Shown here: positions 1 through 5,158 of the stretch, one piece after another
Layout of the letters: each line of letters starts with the position of its first letter
Position numbering within the stretch: position 1 is the first letter of the stretch
From: Alphaproteobacteria bacterium
GTDB lineage: Bacteria > Pseudomonadota > Alphaproteobacteria > Micropepsales > Micropepsaceae
NCBI GenBank assembly: GCA_003131925.1
Contig: PKWC01000003.1
Span: forward strand, 4,880 to 10,037
DNA: 5,158 nt
Reading direction: 5' to 3'
Notes under the pieces: model-generated
What the model was told of the DNA's origin: nothing
Databases searched by the model: none
Seen by the model: only the letters and a program-made list of their open reading frames with translations
Position numbers and translations under genes: made by a program

Positions 1-2
1 AA

Positions 3-590
3 CCCGCCACTGATTCTTTCCTGGTCGCGCCACGGATGCTCCTCGTACCGCAATCGGCGCCGCGCGTCGCGCTGCCTTGGCGGAAAGCCCGCGCGGCACC
101 CGGCTGGAGACCGGTGATTTTGGGACCCACGCGCAGCTTTTTGGACACGTTCGTCGATGGTCCGTACAGAATTGACAGGTTTATCGCGCTCAACGGCGTG
201 CAGGGCGGCGGCAACAGTGTTGTTCGCGCGGACAATCGCGCCGCAAACGAACAGTTGTGGAGCTTTGATTCAGCGAATTACGGAACTCTCTCGCTGAACG
301 GGCACGCTGTTCCCGTGCGCGTCACGACCTGGCTCAAGGGCACGGAGAAGCGGATCGTCTGGACATTCTATGTCGTGAACGGACGCGCGGTCTCAAGCCT
401 TTGGAGCGCGAAGTTGAATCAGCTCTATGCCTCTCTGACGGACAGCAAATGCGTCCCAGCTTATGTGGCCCTTTCGACAGAGGTTGCCGACGAGTCTGCG
501 GGCGCGAGGGCGGCGGCACGCCTGCTCGCCGCGACCGAGCCTCTAGGCTCCTATCTTTGCGGACCTATGATAACGCAAACGCCTCGATAA
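3..590 (+). CDS. epsI: EpsI-family (DUF3485) domain protein, 5' end outside window; standalone EpsI or C-terminus of an exosortase-EpsI fusion
   Basis: The frame is open to the left edge with no stop before the first ATG at 36, so that ATG is probably internal and the gene is 5'-partial. EpsI proteins accompany exosortase A in PEP-CTERM/EPS loci and are sometimes fused to its C-terminus; their biochemical role is not established. Numbering from the ATG at 36, the pattern fits the second half of the family: a GW...P segment (about 23-26), a Y-x-I-D-R-F-I-A-L-N strand (44-53) matching the usual 'Y..VdlyiayY', then a G-rich turn and an N-R-A stretch. A basic/hydrophobic pair follows (KRIVWTFYVVNGR, about 105-117), matching the family's 'RlVw.wY.v.gr', then SAKLNQLYASL (124-134), and a conserved Ala/Arg-rich tail ending in LGSYL. 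No exosortase membrane helices or Cys/Arg catalytic motifs are visible, since they would lie upstream. The assignment rests on pattern recall, not an alignment. Confidence 0.7.
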   Translation, partial: PATDSFLVAPRMLLVPQSAPRVALPWRKARAAPGWRPVILGPTRSFLDTFVDGPYRIDRFIALNGVQGGGNSVVRADNRAANEQLWSFDSANYGTLSLNGHAVPVRVTTWLKGTEKRIVWTFYVVNGRAVSSLWSAKLNQLYASLTDSKCVPAYVALSTEVADESAGARAAARLLAATEPLGSYLCGPMITQTPR

Positions 591-684
591 GACGGAACAG
601 AAGGAAGTAGCACGCCGCGGAAACGGATGTGCTGGCAGCGTGCATGGGTAAATTAACTATCATTCGCCGTTGATCACCTTTTCG

Positions 685-713
685 TTGCTATCGACGCTAT
701 AATTTTTTATATT
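685..713 (+). promoter_or_regulatory. Candidate sigma70-type promoter in AT-rich spacer
   Basis: The 150-base gap between 590 and 741 has an abrupt AT-rich stretch (about 698-723). TTGCTA at 685-690 and TATATT at 708-713 are separated by 17 bases, which would place the transcription start near 720, about 20 bases before the ATG at 741. A perfect TATAAT also occurs at 698-703, but its best -35-like match (TTGATC, 670-675) is 22 bases away, too far. The candidate would drive the chimeric ORF and the glycosyltransferase. It is inferred from consensus matching only. No terminator with a T-run was seen after 590; the only inverted pair is a weak 6-bp one (610-615 with 638-643, 22-base loop). Confidence 0.4.
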
Positions 714-729
714 TTCGATTATTGGGTTT

Positions 730-740
730 GGGGAGGGGGG
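730..740 (+). promoter_or_regulatory. G-rich Shine-Dalgarno abutting the ATG at 741
   Basis: Four Gs, an A and six Gs run directly into the start codon. The GGAGG core at 732-736 sits 4 bases before ATG, a slightly short but workable spacing. It supports 741 as the start rather than the overlapping TTG at 722 in another frame. The six-G run (735-740) could vary in length by slippage, which would alter spacing rather than reading frame. Confidence 0.6.
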
Positions 741-1181
741 ATGCGTCGCATTCTTGGCCACCACGTGGCCACATCTTGGCTTGTGTTTGGAGTTCTGGAA
801 GCCTCGGTGATGGTGGCAGGATGCTGCGCAGCGCTTTATTATCGCTTTTCCGGCTCGCCCTCTTTCGCCAACCCCGTGCTGTCTTTCGCGACAGTTCTCT
901 CGTTCGGGGTCGTCGCCCTCATGCATTCCGGTGGACTCTACGATGGCGAAGCGGCGCTCAATCTCACGCGGGCCCGGCGGTGCATCGCGGCGATCACGGC
1001 GCCGATTTTCGCCCTTGCGGTCGGAACGACCGGAGAGCTTGCCAAACTGCCGCTGTCGAAGAACGGCAAAGCGGAAGAGGCACGCGCGCTCGTCGAGAAG
1101 CTGCTGAAATCGAACGCCGCGCCCGACATGGCGCCGCAGCTGAAAGCGCTTCTCGCCCAGCTCGGACCGAGCCATAGATGA
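741..1181 (+). CDS. Apparent chimera: N-terminal membrane part of an EpsB-like sugar transferase joined to the C-terminal end of a PrsT-like TPR protein
   Basis: This 146-residue ORF does not look like one intact family. Residues 1-105 resemble the start of PEP-CTERM-associated undecaprenyl-phosphate sugar transferases. There is a short basic N-terminus with HH, a first hydrophobic segment at about 11-34 containing the typical Leu-Glu (19-20), a second at about 44-62, a GLYD motif at 65-68, and a third hydrophobic segment at about 80-96. Such enzymes are normally about 450-480 residues, with a catalytic bacterial sugar-transferase domain at the C-terminus; that domain is absent here. From about residue 106 the sequence switches to a charged helical stretch (SKNGKAEEARALVEKLLKS, 106-124) ending ALLAQL (136-141). 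This matches the last helices of PEP-CTERM-system TPR lipoproteins. Initiating transferase activity is therefore not expected. The stop overlaps the next gene's start (ATGA, 1178-1181), so translation is probably coupled. It could be a deletion remnant, a functional small membrane protein or an assembly join. Family calls are from memory. Confidence 0.55.
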   Translation: MRRILGHHVATSWLVFGVLEASVMVAGCCAALYYRFSGSPSFANPVLSFATVLSFGVVALMHSGGLYDGEAALNLTRARRCIAAITAPIFALAVGTTGELAKLPLSKNGKAEEARALVEKLLKSNAAPDMAPQLKALLAQLGPSHR

Positions 1182-2446
1182 CGCGGCGTGGCGGGCTGCA
1201 CCACTCGCCTGCGGCACTGAAAATCCTTCATGTGTTCGATCATTCACTTCCCATGCTCAGCGGTTACTCGGTTCGTAGCGCGGCCATTCTTCGAGAGCAG
1301 CGTCGTCGAGGCTGGAGCACGGTTCATTTGACCACGCCCAAGCATACTGCCGCGGGACCTTCGCCCGAGCACGTGAACGATCTGATCTTCTATCGGTCTA
1401 GCCCACTGTCGCCTATCGCCGGCGGCGCGCCGGTGCTTCGCGAGTTCGCACTCATTCGGTGCGTTGCGCGCGAAATTGAGCGCGTTGCGAAGATCGAGCT
1501 GCCGGATATTCTGCACGCGCACTCGCCGGCGTTGAACGGCATTGCTGCCTTGCTCGCAGCGCGGCGATTGCGGCTCCCGGTGGTCTACGAAGTTCGCGCA
1601 TTCTGGGAGGACGCGGCAGTTGATCTCGGAACCGCTACGGAAGGTGGGACGCGTTACCGACTGACCAGGGCAATCGAAACCTTGGCCCTGCGCAACTGCG
1701 ATGCAGCCGTAACGATCTGTGAAGGGCTTCGCCGCGATATCGTCGCACGGGGCATTTTGCCTGAAAAGATCACCGTGATCGCCAACGGCGTGAGGGTCGA
1801 AGATTTCCCGTTCCACAGCGATCCAGATACGGCGCTCAGGAGTTCTCTGGGGCTCGAGGGGCGAATCGTGTTCGGCTTTTTGGGTTCCTTCTATGGCTAT
1901 GAGGGGCTAGACCTGCTCTTGTCGGCGTGGCCGGCGATGCTGCAGCGACAGCCGAACATCGTACTCTTACTTGTCGGGGGGGGACCGGTTGAAGAGGCGC
2001 TCAAAGAACAGGCGCAAAAATTGCGGCTGGGTGACAGTGTGCGTTTTCCGGGCCGCATTCCGCACGAAAAAATTCACGAATATTACAATGCGATCGACAT
2101 CTTCGTGTATCCGCGCCACCGCATGCGTCTGACGGACACGGTGACCCCCTTGAAGCCCCTCGAAGCAATGGCGCAGGGCGGTGTGGTGCTAGCATCGGAT
2201 GTCGGAGGCCATCGCGAATTGGTCGTCGACGGCGAAACCGGGCGGCTGTTCAGAGCCGACGACAGGGACGCGCTTGCCGGCGCCGCTCTGAAACTCATTG
2301 AGGACCGTGCAGCATGGGCGGAGATGCGGCGCAAGGCTCGGGAATTTGTCGAACGCGAACGGACCTGGACGGCGACGACGGCGGGATACGGAGAACTCTA
2401 CGCACGTGCAATCCATGTGCGGCGAAAGCACCTTGGGCAGCTTTGA
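1178..2446 (+). CDS. GT4-family glycosyltransferase, exosortase A-associated (Daro_2409-like, TIGR04063 type)
   Basis: Predicted retaining GT-B fold glycosyltransferase (422 residues, usual length) that transfers a sugar from a nucleotide donor during EPS repeat-unit assembly at the cytoplasmic face of the membrane. The N-terminal domain begins KILHVFDHSLP (15-25) with a following SGY. It carries HAHSP (113-117) and the diagnostic EVRAFWEDAAVD block (138-149), then an R-Y-R-L-T-R-A-I-E-T stretch and ICEGL. The C-terminal donor domain has GFLGSFYGYEGLDLLL (from 233), LLVGGGP (about 264-270), YPR, and VTPLKPLEAMAQGG with the GT4 glutamate at E329, followed by ASDVGGHREL. This ordered set is characteristic of the glycosyltransferase found with exosortase A loci; the exact sugar and acceptor are unknown. 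The ATG at 1178 overlaps the previous stop. The family's conserved region begins about 14 residues in, so a slightly later start cannot be excluded. The gene appears intact, with an eight-G run at 1976-1983. Confidence 0.9.
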   Translation: MTRRGGLHHSPAALKILHVFDHSLPMLSGYSVRSAAILREQRRRGWSTVHLTTPKHTAAGPSPEHVNDLIFYRSSPLSPIAGGAPVLREFALIRCVAREIERVAKIELPDILHAHSPALNGIAALLAARRLRLPVVYEVRAFWEDAAVDLGTATEGGTRYRLTRAIETLALRNCDAAVTICEGLRRDIVARGILPEKITVIANGVRVEDFPFHSDPDTALRSSLGLEGRIVFGFLGSFYGYEGLDLLLSAWPAMLQRQPNIVLLLVGGGPVEEALKEQAQKLRLGDSVRFPGRIPHEKIHEYYNAIDIFVYPRHRMRLTDTVTPLKPLEAMAQGGVVLASDVGGHRELVVDGETGRLFRADDRDALAGAALKLIEDRAAWAEMRRKAREFVERERTWTATTAGYGELYARAIHVRRKHLGQL

Positions 2447-2556
2447 ATTCGCCGCAATCCCTACGTCGGCTCAGCCCGAACTTTTCGAGTAACACAACCG
2501 CATTCCCTAGAAAGTATCGATTCTTCGTCAAAATCGCGCAACAATGCTCGGTATCG

Positions 2557-2580
2557 TGACCGAAGGGAGGCTTCGGGTCA
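2557..2580 (+). other. Stem-loop in the wecB upstream region presenting GGAGG in its loop
   Basis: TGACCGAAG (2557-2565) pairs with CTTCGGGTCA (2571-2580) as a 9-bp stem with one bulged G (2575) and a 5-base loop, GGAGG. It is not followed by a T-run, so it is not a standard intrinsic terminator. It lies directly before a second Shine-Dalgarno-like AGGAGGGG (2580-2587) and about 50 bases before wecB. It could be an RNA structure that influences translation of the downstream genes. Formation in vivo is inferred. Confidence 0.4.
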
Positions 2581-2599
2581 GGAGGGGCTTAGAACACTC

Positions 2600-2632
2600 G
2601 TGCCCGACGCGGAATCTCGAAAGGGACAATGA
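2600..2632 (+). CDS. Possible 10-codon leader ORF overlapping the wecB start
   Basis: A GTG at 2600 opens a frame of 10 codons (VPDAESRKGQ, with V read as Met at initiation) ending in TGA at 2630-2632. That stop overlaps the wecB ATG (2629) in the ATGA arrangement typical of translational coupling. A strong AGGAGGGG (2580-2587) lies upstream, but its 12-base spacing to the GTG is longer than ideal. The reason to note it is that wecB itself has only AAGGGA 2 bases before its ATG, which is too close. Such a short ORF can easily arise by chance. Confidence 0.2.
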   Translation: MPDAESRKGQ

Positions 2633-3747
2633 AGAAAATTCTGGCAGTAGTTGGTACGCGCCCTGAGGCCATCAAAATGGCGCCGTTGATTTCGCGCCTC
2701 CGCGGCACGCCGGGATTTCACGTGACCGTTTGTTCGACCGGACAACATCACGAGATGATCAGGCAGGTCTTTAGTCTATTCTCCATCACACCGGACGTGG
2801 ACCTGGAGGTCATGCAGCCGAACCAGAAGCTGAGCGAGTTGACGGCGCGTGTTTTGACTGGAATTGACGCTGCGATCGCGAATGTTCGGCCCGACCGGGT
2901 GCTCGTGCACGGCGACACGACGACGACGATGGCCGCCACGCTATCGGCATTCTACCAGCGAATTCCCGTCGGACATGTCGAAGCGGGATTGCGCACGGGC
3001 AACATCTACGCGCCATGGCCTGAAGAAATAAATCGAAAGGTCACCGATGCGATCGCCGACCGGCTGTACGCGCCGACGCCCGCCGCCCGCGACAACTTAT
3101 TGCGCGAAGGAGCGATTGAGACAAGTATTGTGGTGACGGGCAACACCGTCATCGACGCGCTTCTCGACGTTCTCCACGGGCCGCTTAGCCAGCCGGCCGT
3201 TCAGAACGAGCTAATGGCGCGCTTTCCGTTTCTCGCGACAGATCGGAAGACGATTCTCGTGACTTGCCACCGTCGCGAAAGCTATGGCGAAGGATTCCGC
3301 GATATCTGTGCGGCACTCGCGGCACTTGCGCGGCGCCGGGATGTCCAGATCGTGTTTCCGGTGCATCGCAATCCAAATGTGCGCGCTGTGTTCTCGTCGC
3401 TCGACAAACTGCCAAACGTGCAGCTGATCGATCCGCTCGACTACCTGGAATTTGTCTTCCTATTGTCGAAATGCCACTTCGCTTTGACTGACAGCGGAGG
3501 AATCCAGGAAGAGGCTCCCACCCTGGGCAAACCAGTGCTGGTGCTGCGTGCGGTCACCGAGAGACCGGAGGCAGTCGTTGCGGGCACGGTGAAGCTTGTG
3601 GGAACCGACACCAGGCGAATTACCGATGCGGCCGGCGAGCTTCTGGACAGACCAGCCACGTATCTGGCAATGAGTATGGTCCACAATCCCTACGGCGACG
3701 GCAAGGCTTGCGACCGAATCATTTCATCATTGCTTGAGGAAATCTGA
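2629..3747 (+). CDS. wecB: UDP-N-acetylglucosamine 2-epimerase (non-hydrolysing)
   Basis: Cytoplasmic enzyme that reversibly converts UDP-GlcNAc to UDP-ManNAc, the first step toward UDP-ManNAcA for polysaccharide synthesis. At 372 residues it is the normal full length. The N-terminal Rossmann domain starts GTRPEAIKMAP (9-19). Next come HGDTTTTMAA (94-103), GHVEAGLRTG (115-124) and PWPEEINRK (129-137), then TGNTVIDAL (170-178) and TCHRRES (212-218). The C-terminal half has PVHRNPNVR, LIDPLDYLEF, TDSGGIQEEAPTLGKPVL, TERPEA and NPYGDGKA. The catalytic residues known in E. coli WecB (D95, E117, E131, H213) correspond to D96, E118, E132 and H214. The ATG at 2629 is the first usable start after an in-frame TAG at 2590-2592 and gives the canonical MKKILAVVGTRPE start. 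Its Shine-Dalgarno is poorly spaced. wecC follows 2 bases after the stop, so the two are an operon. No sign of damage is seen. Confidence 0.96.
   Translation: MKKILAVVGTRPEAIKMAPLISRLRGTPGFHVTVCSTGQHHEMIRQVFSLFSITPDVDLEVMQPNQKLSELTARVLTGIDAAIANVRPDRVLVHGDTTTTMAATLSAFYQRIPVGHVEAGLRTGNIYAPWPEEINRKVTDAIADRLYAPTPAARDNLLREGAIETSIVVTGNTVIDALLDVLHGPLSQPAVQNELMARFPFLATDRKTILVTCHRRESYGEGFRDICAALAALARRRDVQIVFPVHRNPNVRAVFSSLDKLPNVQLIDPLDYLEFVFLLSKCHFALTDSGGIQEEAPTLGKPVLVLRAVTERPEAVVAGTVKLVGTDTRRITDAAGELLDRPATYLAMSMVHNPYGDGKACDRIISSLLEEI
3736..3741 (+). promoter_or_regulatory. Ribosome binding site of wecC inside the wecB 3' end
   Basis: GAGGAA lies within the last codons of wecB, 8 bases before the ATG at 3750. 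It fixes that ATG as the wecC start and shows that the two genes are translated from one message. Confidence 0.75.
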
Positions 3748-3749
3748 TC

Positions 3750-5030
3750 ATGGCCAGCTTTGACCTGCAGACCGTTTTCGCCGAACCTTCTGCAAAGCGC
3801 ATCTCCGTATTCGGGCTGGGCTATGTCGGCCTTCCGGTGGCAGCGGCGCTGGCGAGCCGCGGTTTCGAAGTGATTGGCGTCGATATTTCTTCTCGCATTG
3901 TCGATGTGATCAACGCCGGCAAGATCCATATCGTGGAGCCGGATCTCGACATGGTGGTCCAGGCCGCGGTTTCCGCAGGCAAGCTGCGGGCGACCCTTGA
4001 TCCGGAACCGGCGGACGTCTTCATCATTGCGGTCCCGACGCCGTTTACAGGTGACCATCAGCCGGACATGTCGAGCGTGCGCGAGGCGACCAACGCCATC
4101 GCGCCGCTGCTCAGCAAAGGTAACCTGATCATCCTGGAATCGACATCTCCGACGGGGACGACCGAGAATATCTGTTCCTGGATCGCAGAAACGCGGCCCG
4201 ATCTCGTATTGCCCGATTCGGAACTCGACGACGCCGACATCCATGTTGCGCATTGTCCAGAGCGTGTGCTTCCGGGCAGAGTTTTGCGCGAACTGGTCGA
4301 CAACGATCGGATCGTCGGCGGGATTTCGCCGCGCTGCGCCGCTTATGCGAGCGAACTTTATCGGACGTTCGTCCGAGGTGAAATTCATCTGACCAATGCG
4401 CGGACGGCGGAGCTCGCCAAACTGGCGGAGAACGCTTATCGCGACGTCAATATCGCCTTCGCGAATGAGTTGTCGATCATTTGTGACAGACTGGGCATCA
4501 ATGTTTGGGAGATGATCAATCTGGCGAACAGGCACCCTCGCGTGCAAATCCTTGCGCCTGGCGCCGGAGTGGGCGGTCACTGCATTTCCATCGATCCCTG
4601 GTTCATCATCTCCGCCGCGCCGGAGGTAGCGAAAGTCATGCGTGCCGCGCGCGAGGTCAATGACAGCAAACCAAATTATGTCTGCGAAAAAGTCAAGGCG
4701 GCTGCCGCACGGCTGCGCCAGCCGGTGATTGCGTGCCTGGGCCTTTCCTACAAGGCTGATATCGACGATCTTCGCGCCAGCCCCGCATTGCATATCGTCG
4801 AGATGTTGGCGCAGGCGAATGTCGGCGAGCTTCTCGTCGTCGAGCCCAACCTGAAGCAGCTTCCTGCGAGCTTGCGAGAATTCGGTGGCGTGCGACAGAC
4901 AGAGCTGCGGCAGGCACTTGCCGAGGCCGACATCGTTCTTCTTCTGGTGGATCATCGCCAGTTTCGACGGATCGATCGTGAAATGTTGAAACCGAAAATT
5001 ACCATCGACACACGAGGCGTTTGGCGCTGA
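3750..5030 (+). CDS. wecC: UDP-N-acetyl-D-mannosamine dehydrogenase (UDP-glucose/GDP-mannose dehydrogenase family)
   Basis: NAD-dependent cytoplasmic enzyme that oxidises C6 of UDP-ManNAc in two steps to UDP-ManNAcA, using the product of the adjacent WecB. At 426 residues it is full length for the family. The NAD-binding motif GLGYVG is at 22-27, followed by VIGVDIS and the AVPTPF and ESTSPTGTTE segments. CPERVLPG and IVGG follow, as in WecC-type rather than UDP-glucose enzymes. The central domain has ELAKLAENAYRDVNIAFANE, with the invariant lysine at K224, and the catalytic cysteine C278 in GVGGHCISIDPWF. These correspond to Lys204 and Cys260 of S. pyogenes UDP-glucose dehydrogenase. The C-terminal UDP-binding domain has GLSYKADIDDLRASP with K335 and R342. 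Substrate is inferred from the WecB neighbour and from the motifs; a dehydrogenase for another UDP-HexNAc cannot be strictly excluded. No clear terminator is seen after the stop. Confidence 0.94.
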   Translation: MASFDLQTVFAEPSAKRISVFGLGYVGLPVAAALASRGFEVIGVDISSRIVDVINAGKIHIVEPDLDMVVQAAVSAGKLRATLDPEPADVFIIAVPTPFTGDHQPDMSSVREATNAIAPLLSKGNLIILESTSPTGTTENICSWIAETRPDLVLPDSELDDADIHVAHCPERVLPGRVLRELVDNDRIVGGISPRCAAYASELYRTFVRGEIHLTNARTAELAKLAENAYRDVNIAFANELSIICDRLGINVWEMINLANRHPRVQILAPGAGVGGHCISIDPWFIISAAPEVAKVMRAAREVNDSKPNYVCEKVKAAAARLRQPVIACLGLSYKADIDDLRASPALHIVEMLAQANVGELLVVEPNLKQLPASLREFGGVRQTELRQALAEADIVLLLVDHRQFRRIDREMLKPKITIDTRGVWR

Positions 5031-5037
5031 ATACACG

Positions 5038-5157
5038 TTAAGCAGCTCGCTTCCTGACACCTCTATGGAAATACGCTTCGTCTGGCATGGCGCTCGCGCC
5101 GGTGGCGATGCACGAAGCGATGGCGACAATGCCCAAAGGCGGCGCAAGAAATGCATT
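5038..5157 (-). CDS. Possible C-terminal end of a convergent gene running off the right edge
   Basis: The last 128 bases after wecC contain no confident gene. On the minus strand a frame is open from the right edge to a TAA at 5040-5038. It gives 39 residues with a hydrophobic stretch (LAPPLGIVAIASCIATGASA) followed by a charged tail (MPDEAYFHRGVRKRAA). That reads like a membrane or secreted-protein segment, and the stop would lie only 7 bases from the wecC stop. The competing + strand reading starts at ATG 5087 (MALAPVAMHEAMATMPKGG) with no good Shine-Dalgarno. Neither is recognised, and with so little sequence either could be chance. Confidence 0.25.
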   Translation of the reverse strand, partial: NAFLAPPLGIVAIASCIATGASAMPDEAYFHRGVRKRAA

Positions 5158-5158
5158 G

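Noticed and set aside
610..643. Inverted pair GCACGC / GCGTGC after the EpsI-type ORF as a terminator
   Set aside because: Only 6 bp with a 22-base loop and no following T-run; too weak to call.
670..703. Promoter built from TTGATC (670-675) and TATAAT (698-703)
   Set aside because: The 22-base spacing is too long for a sigma70 promoter; the TTGCTA / TATATT pair with 17 bases fits better.
722..1177. 151-residue + strand frame starting at TTG 722
   Set aside because: It overlaps the ORF at 741 in another frame, is Arg/His-rich with no membrane pattern, and lacks a ribosome binding site. The 741 frame has the GGAGG and a family-like N-terminus.
660..1247. 195-residue minus-strand frame across the chimeric ORF
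   Set aside because: Arg-rich, low-complexity translation without family features, crossing both a promoter-like AT-rich region and the start of the glycosyltransferase gene. Treated as a shadow.
1244..1816. 190-residue minus-strand frame within the glycosyltransferase gene
   Set aside because: Antisense to a well-conserved GT4 N-terminal domain; no recognisable motifs.
2447..2556. Possible gene remnant or promoter in the spacer before the hairpin
   Set aside because: No frame resembles a known protein and no -35/-10 pair with proper spacing stood out, so nothing is called here.
3690..5156. 488-residue open frame on the minus strand opposite wecC
   Set aside because: It is longer than wecC, but it lies exactly antisense to a gene with clear catalytic motifs. 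Its translation is rich in Arg, Asp and His with no recognisable domain. It is a by-product of GC-biased codon use.

Overview
The window is part of an exopolysaccharide (EPS) biosynthesis locus of the exosortase A / PEP-CTERM type, from a fairly GC-rich proteobacterium (high fifties percent GC by eye). All four confident genes lie on the + strand. The protein style fits an alphaproteobacterium such as a member of the Hyphomicrobiales, but this is a low-confidence guess because no rRNA or other marker gene is present.

Left part (3-2446). The window opens inside a reading frame that ends at 590 and encodes an EpsI-type (DUF3485) domain. EpsI occurs next to, or fused to, exosortase. A 150-base AT-rich gap follows, with a plausible sigma70-type promoter and a very G-rich ribosome binding site. 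Next is a 146-residue ORF (741-1181) that looks like a chimera. Its first ~105 residues resemble the membrane N-terminus of a PEP-CTERM-associated (EpsB-like) sugar transferase. Its last ~40 residues resemble the C-terminal end of a PEP-CTERM-system TPR lipoprotein (PrsT-like). It overlaps by ATGA with a full-length GT4 glycosyltransferase (1178-2446) of the exosortase-A-associated 'Daro_2409' type.

Right part (2447-5158). A 182-base spacer holds a hairpin, a strong Shine-Dalgarno-like sequence and a possible 10-codon leader ORF whose stop overlaps the next start. Then come wecB (non-hydrolysing UDP-GlcNAc 2-epimerase) and, 2 bases later, wecC (UDP-ManNAc 6-dehydrogenase). Both are full length with their catalytic residues. 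The last ~120 bases have no confident gene; a minus-strand reading frame could be the 3' end of a convergent gene.

Together: WecB and WecC convert UDP-GlcNAc to UDP-ManNAc and then UDP-ManNAcA, an acidic sugar donor. The GT4 enzyme would add a sugar to the lipid-linked repeat unit. EpsI belongs to the export and sorting side of the same locus. The likely chimera suggests that the initiating sugar transferase and the TPR lipoprotein were lost here by an in-frame deletion, or that the assembly joined two loci. No mobile element, CRISPR array, tRNA or rRNA was seen. The main unusual item is the chimeric ORF; the rest is a recognisable EPS locus.
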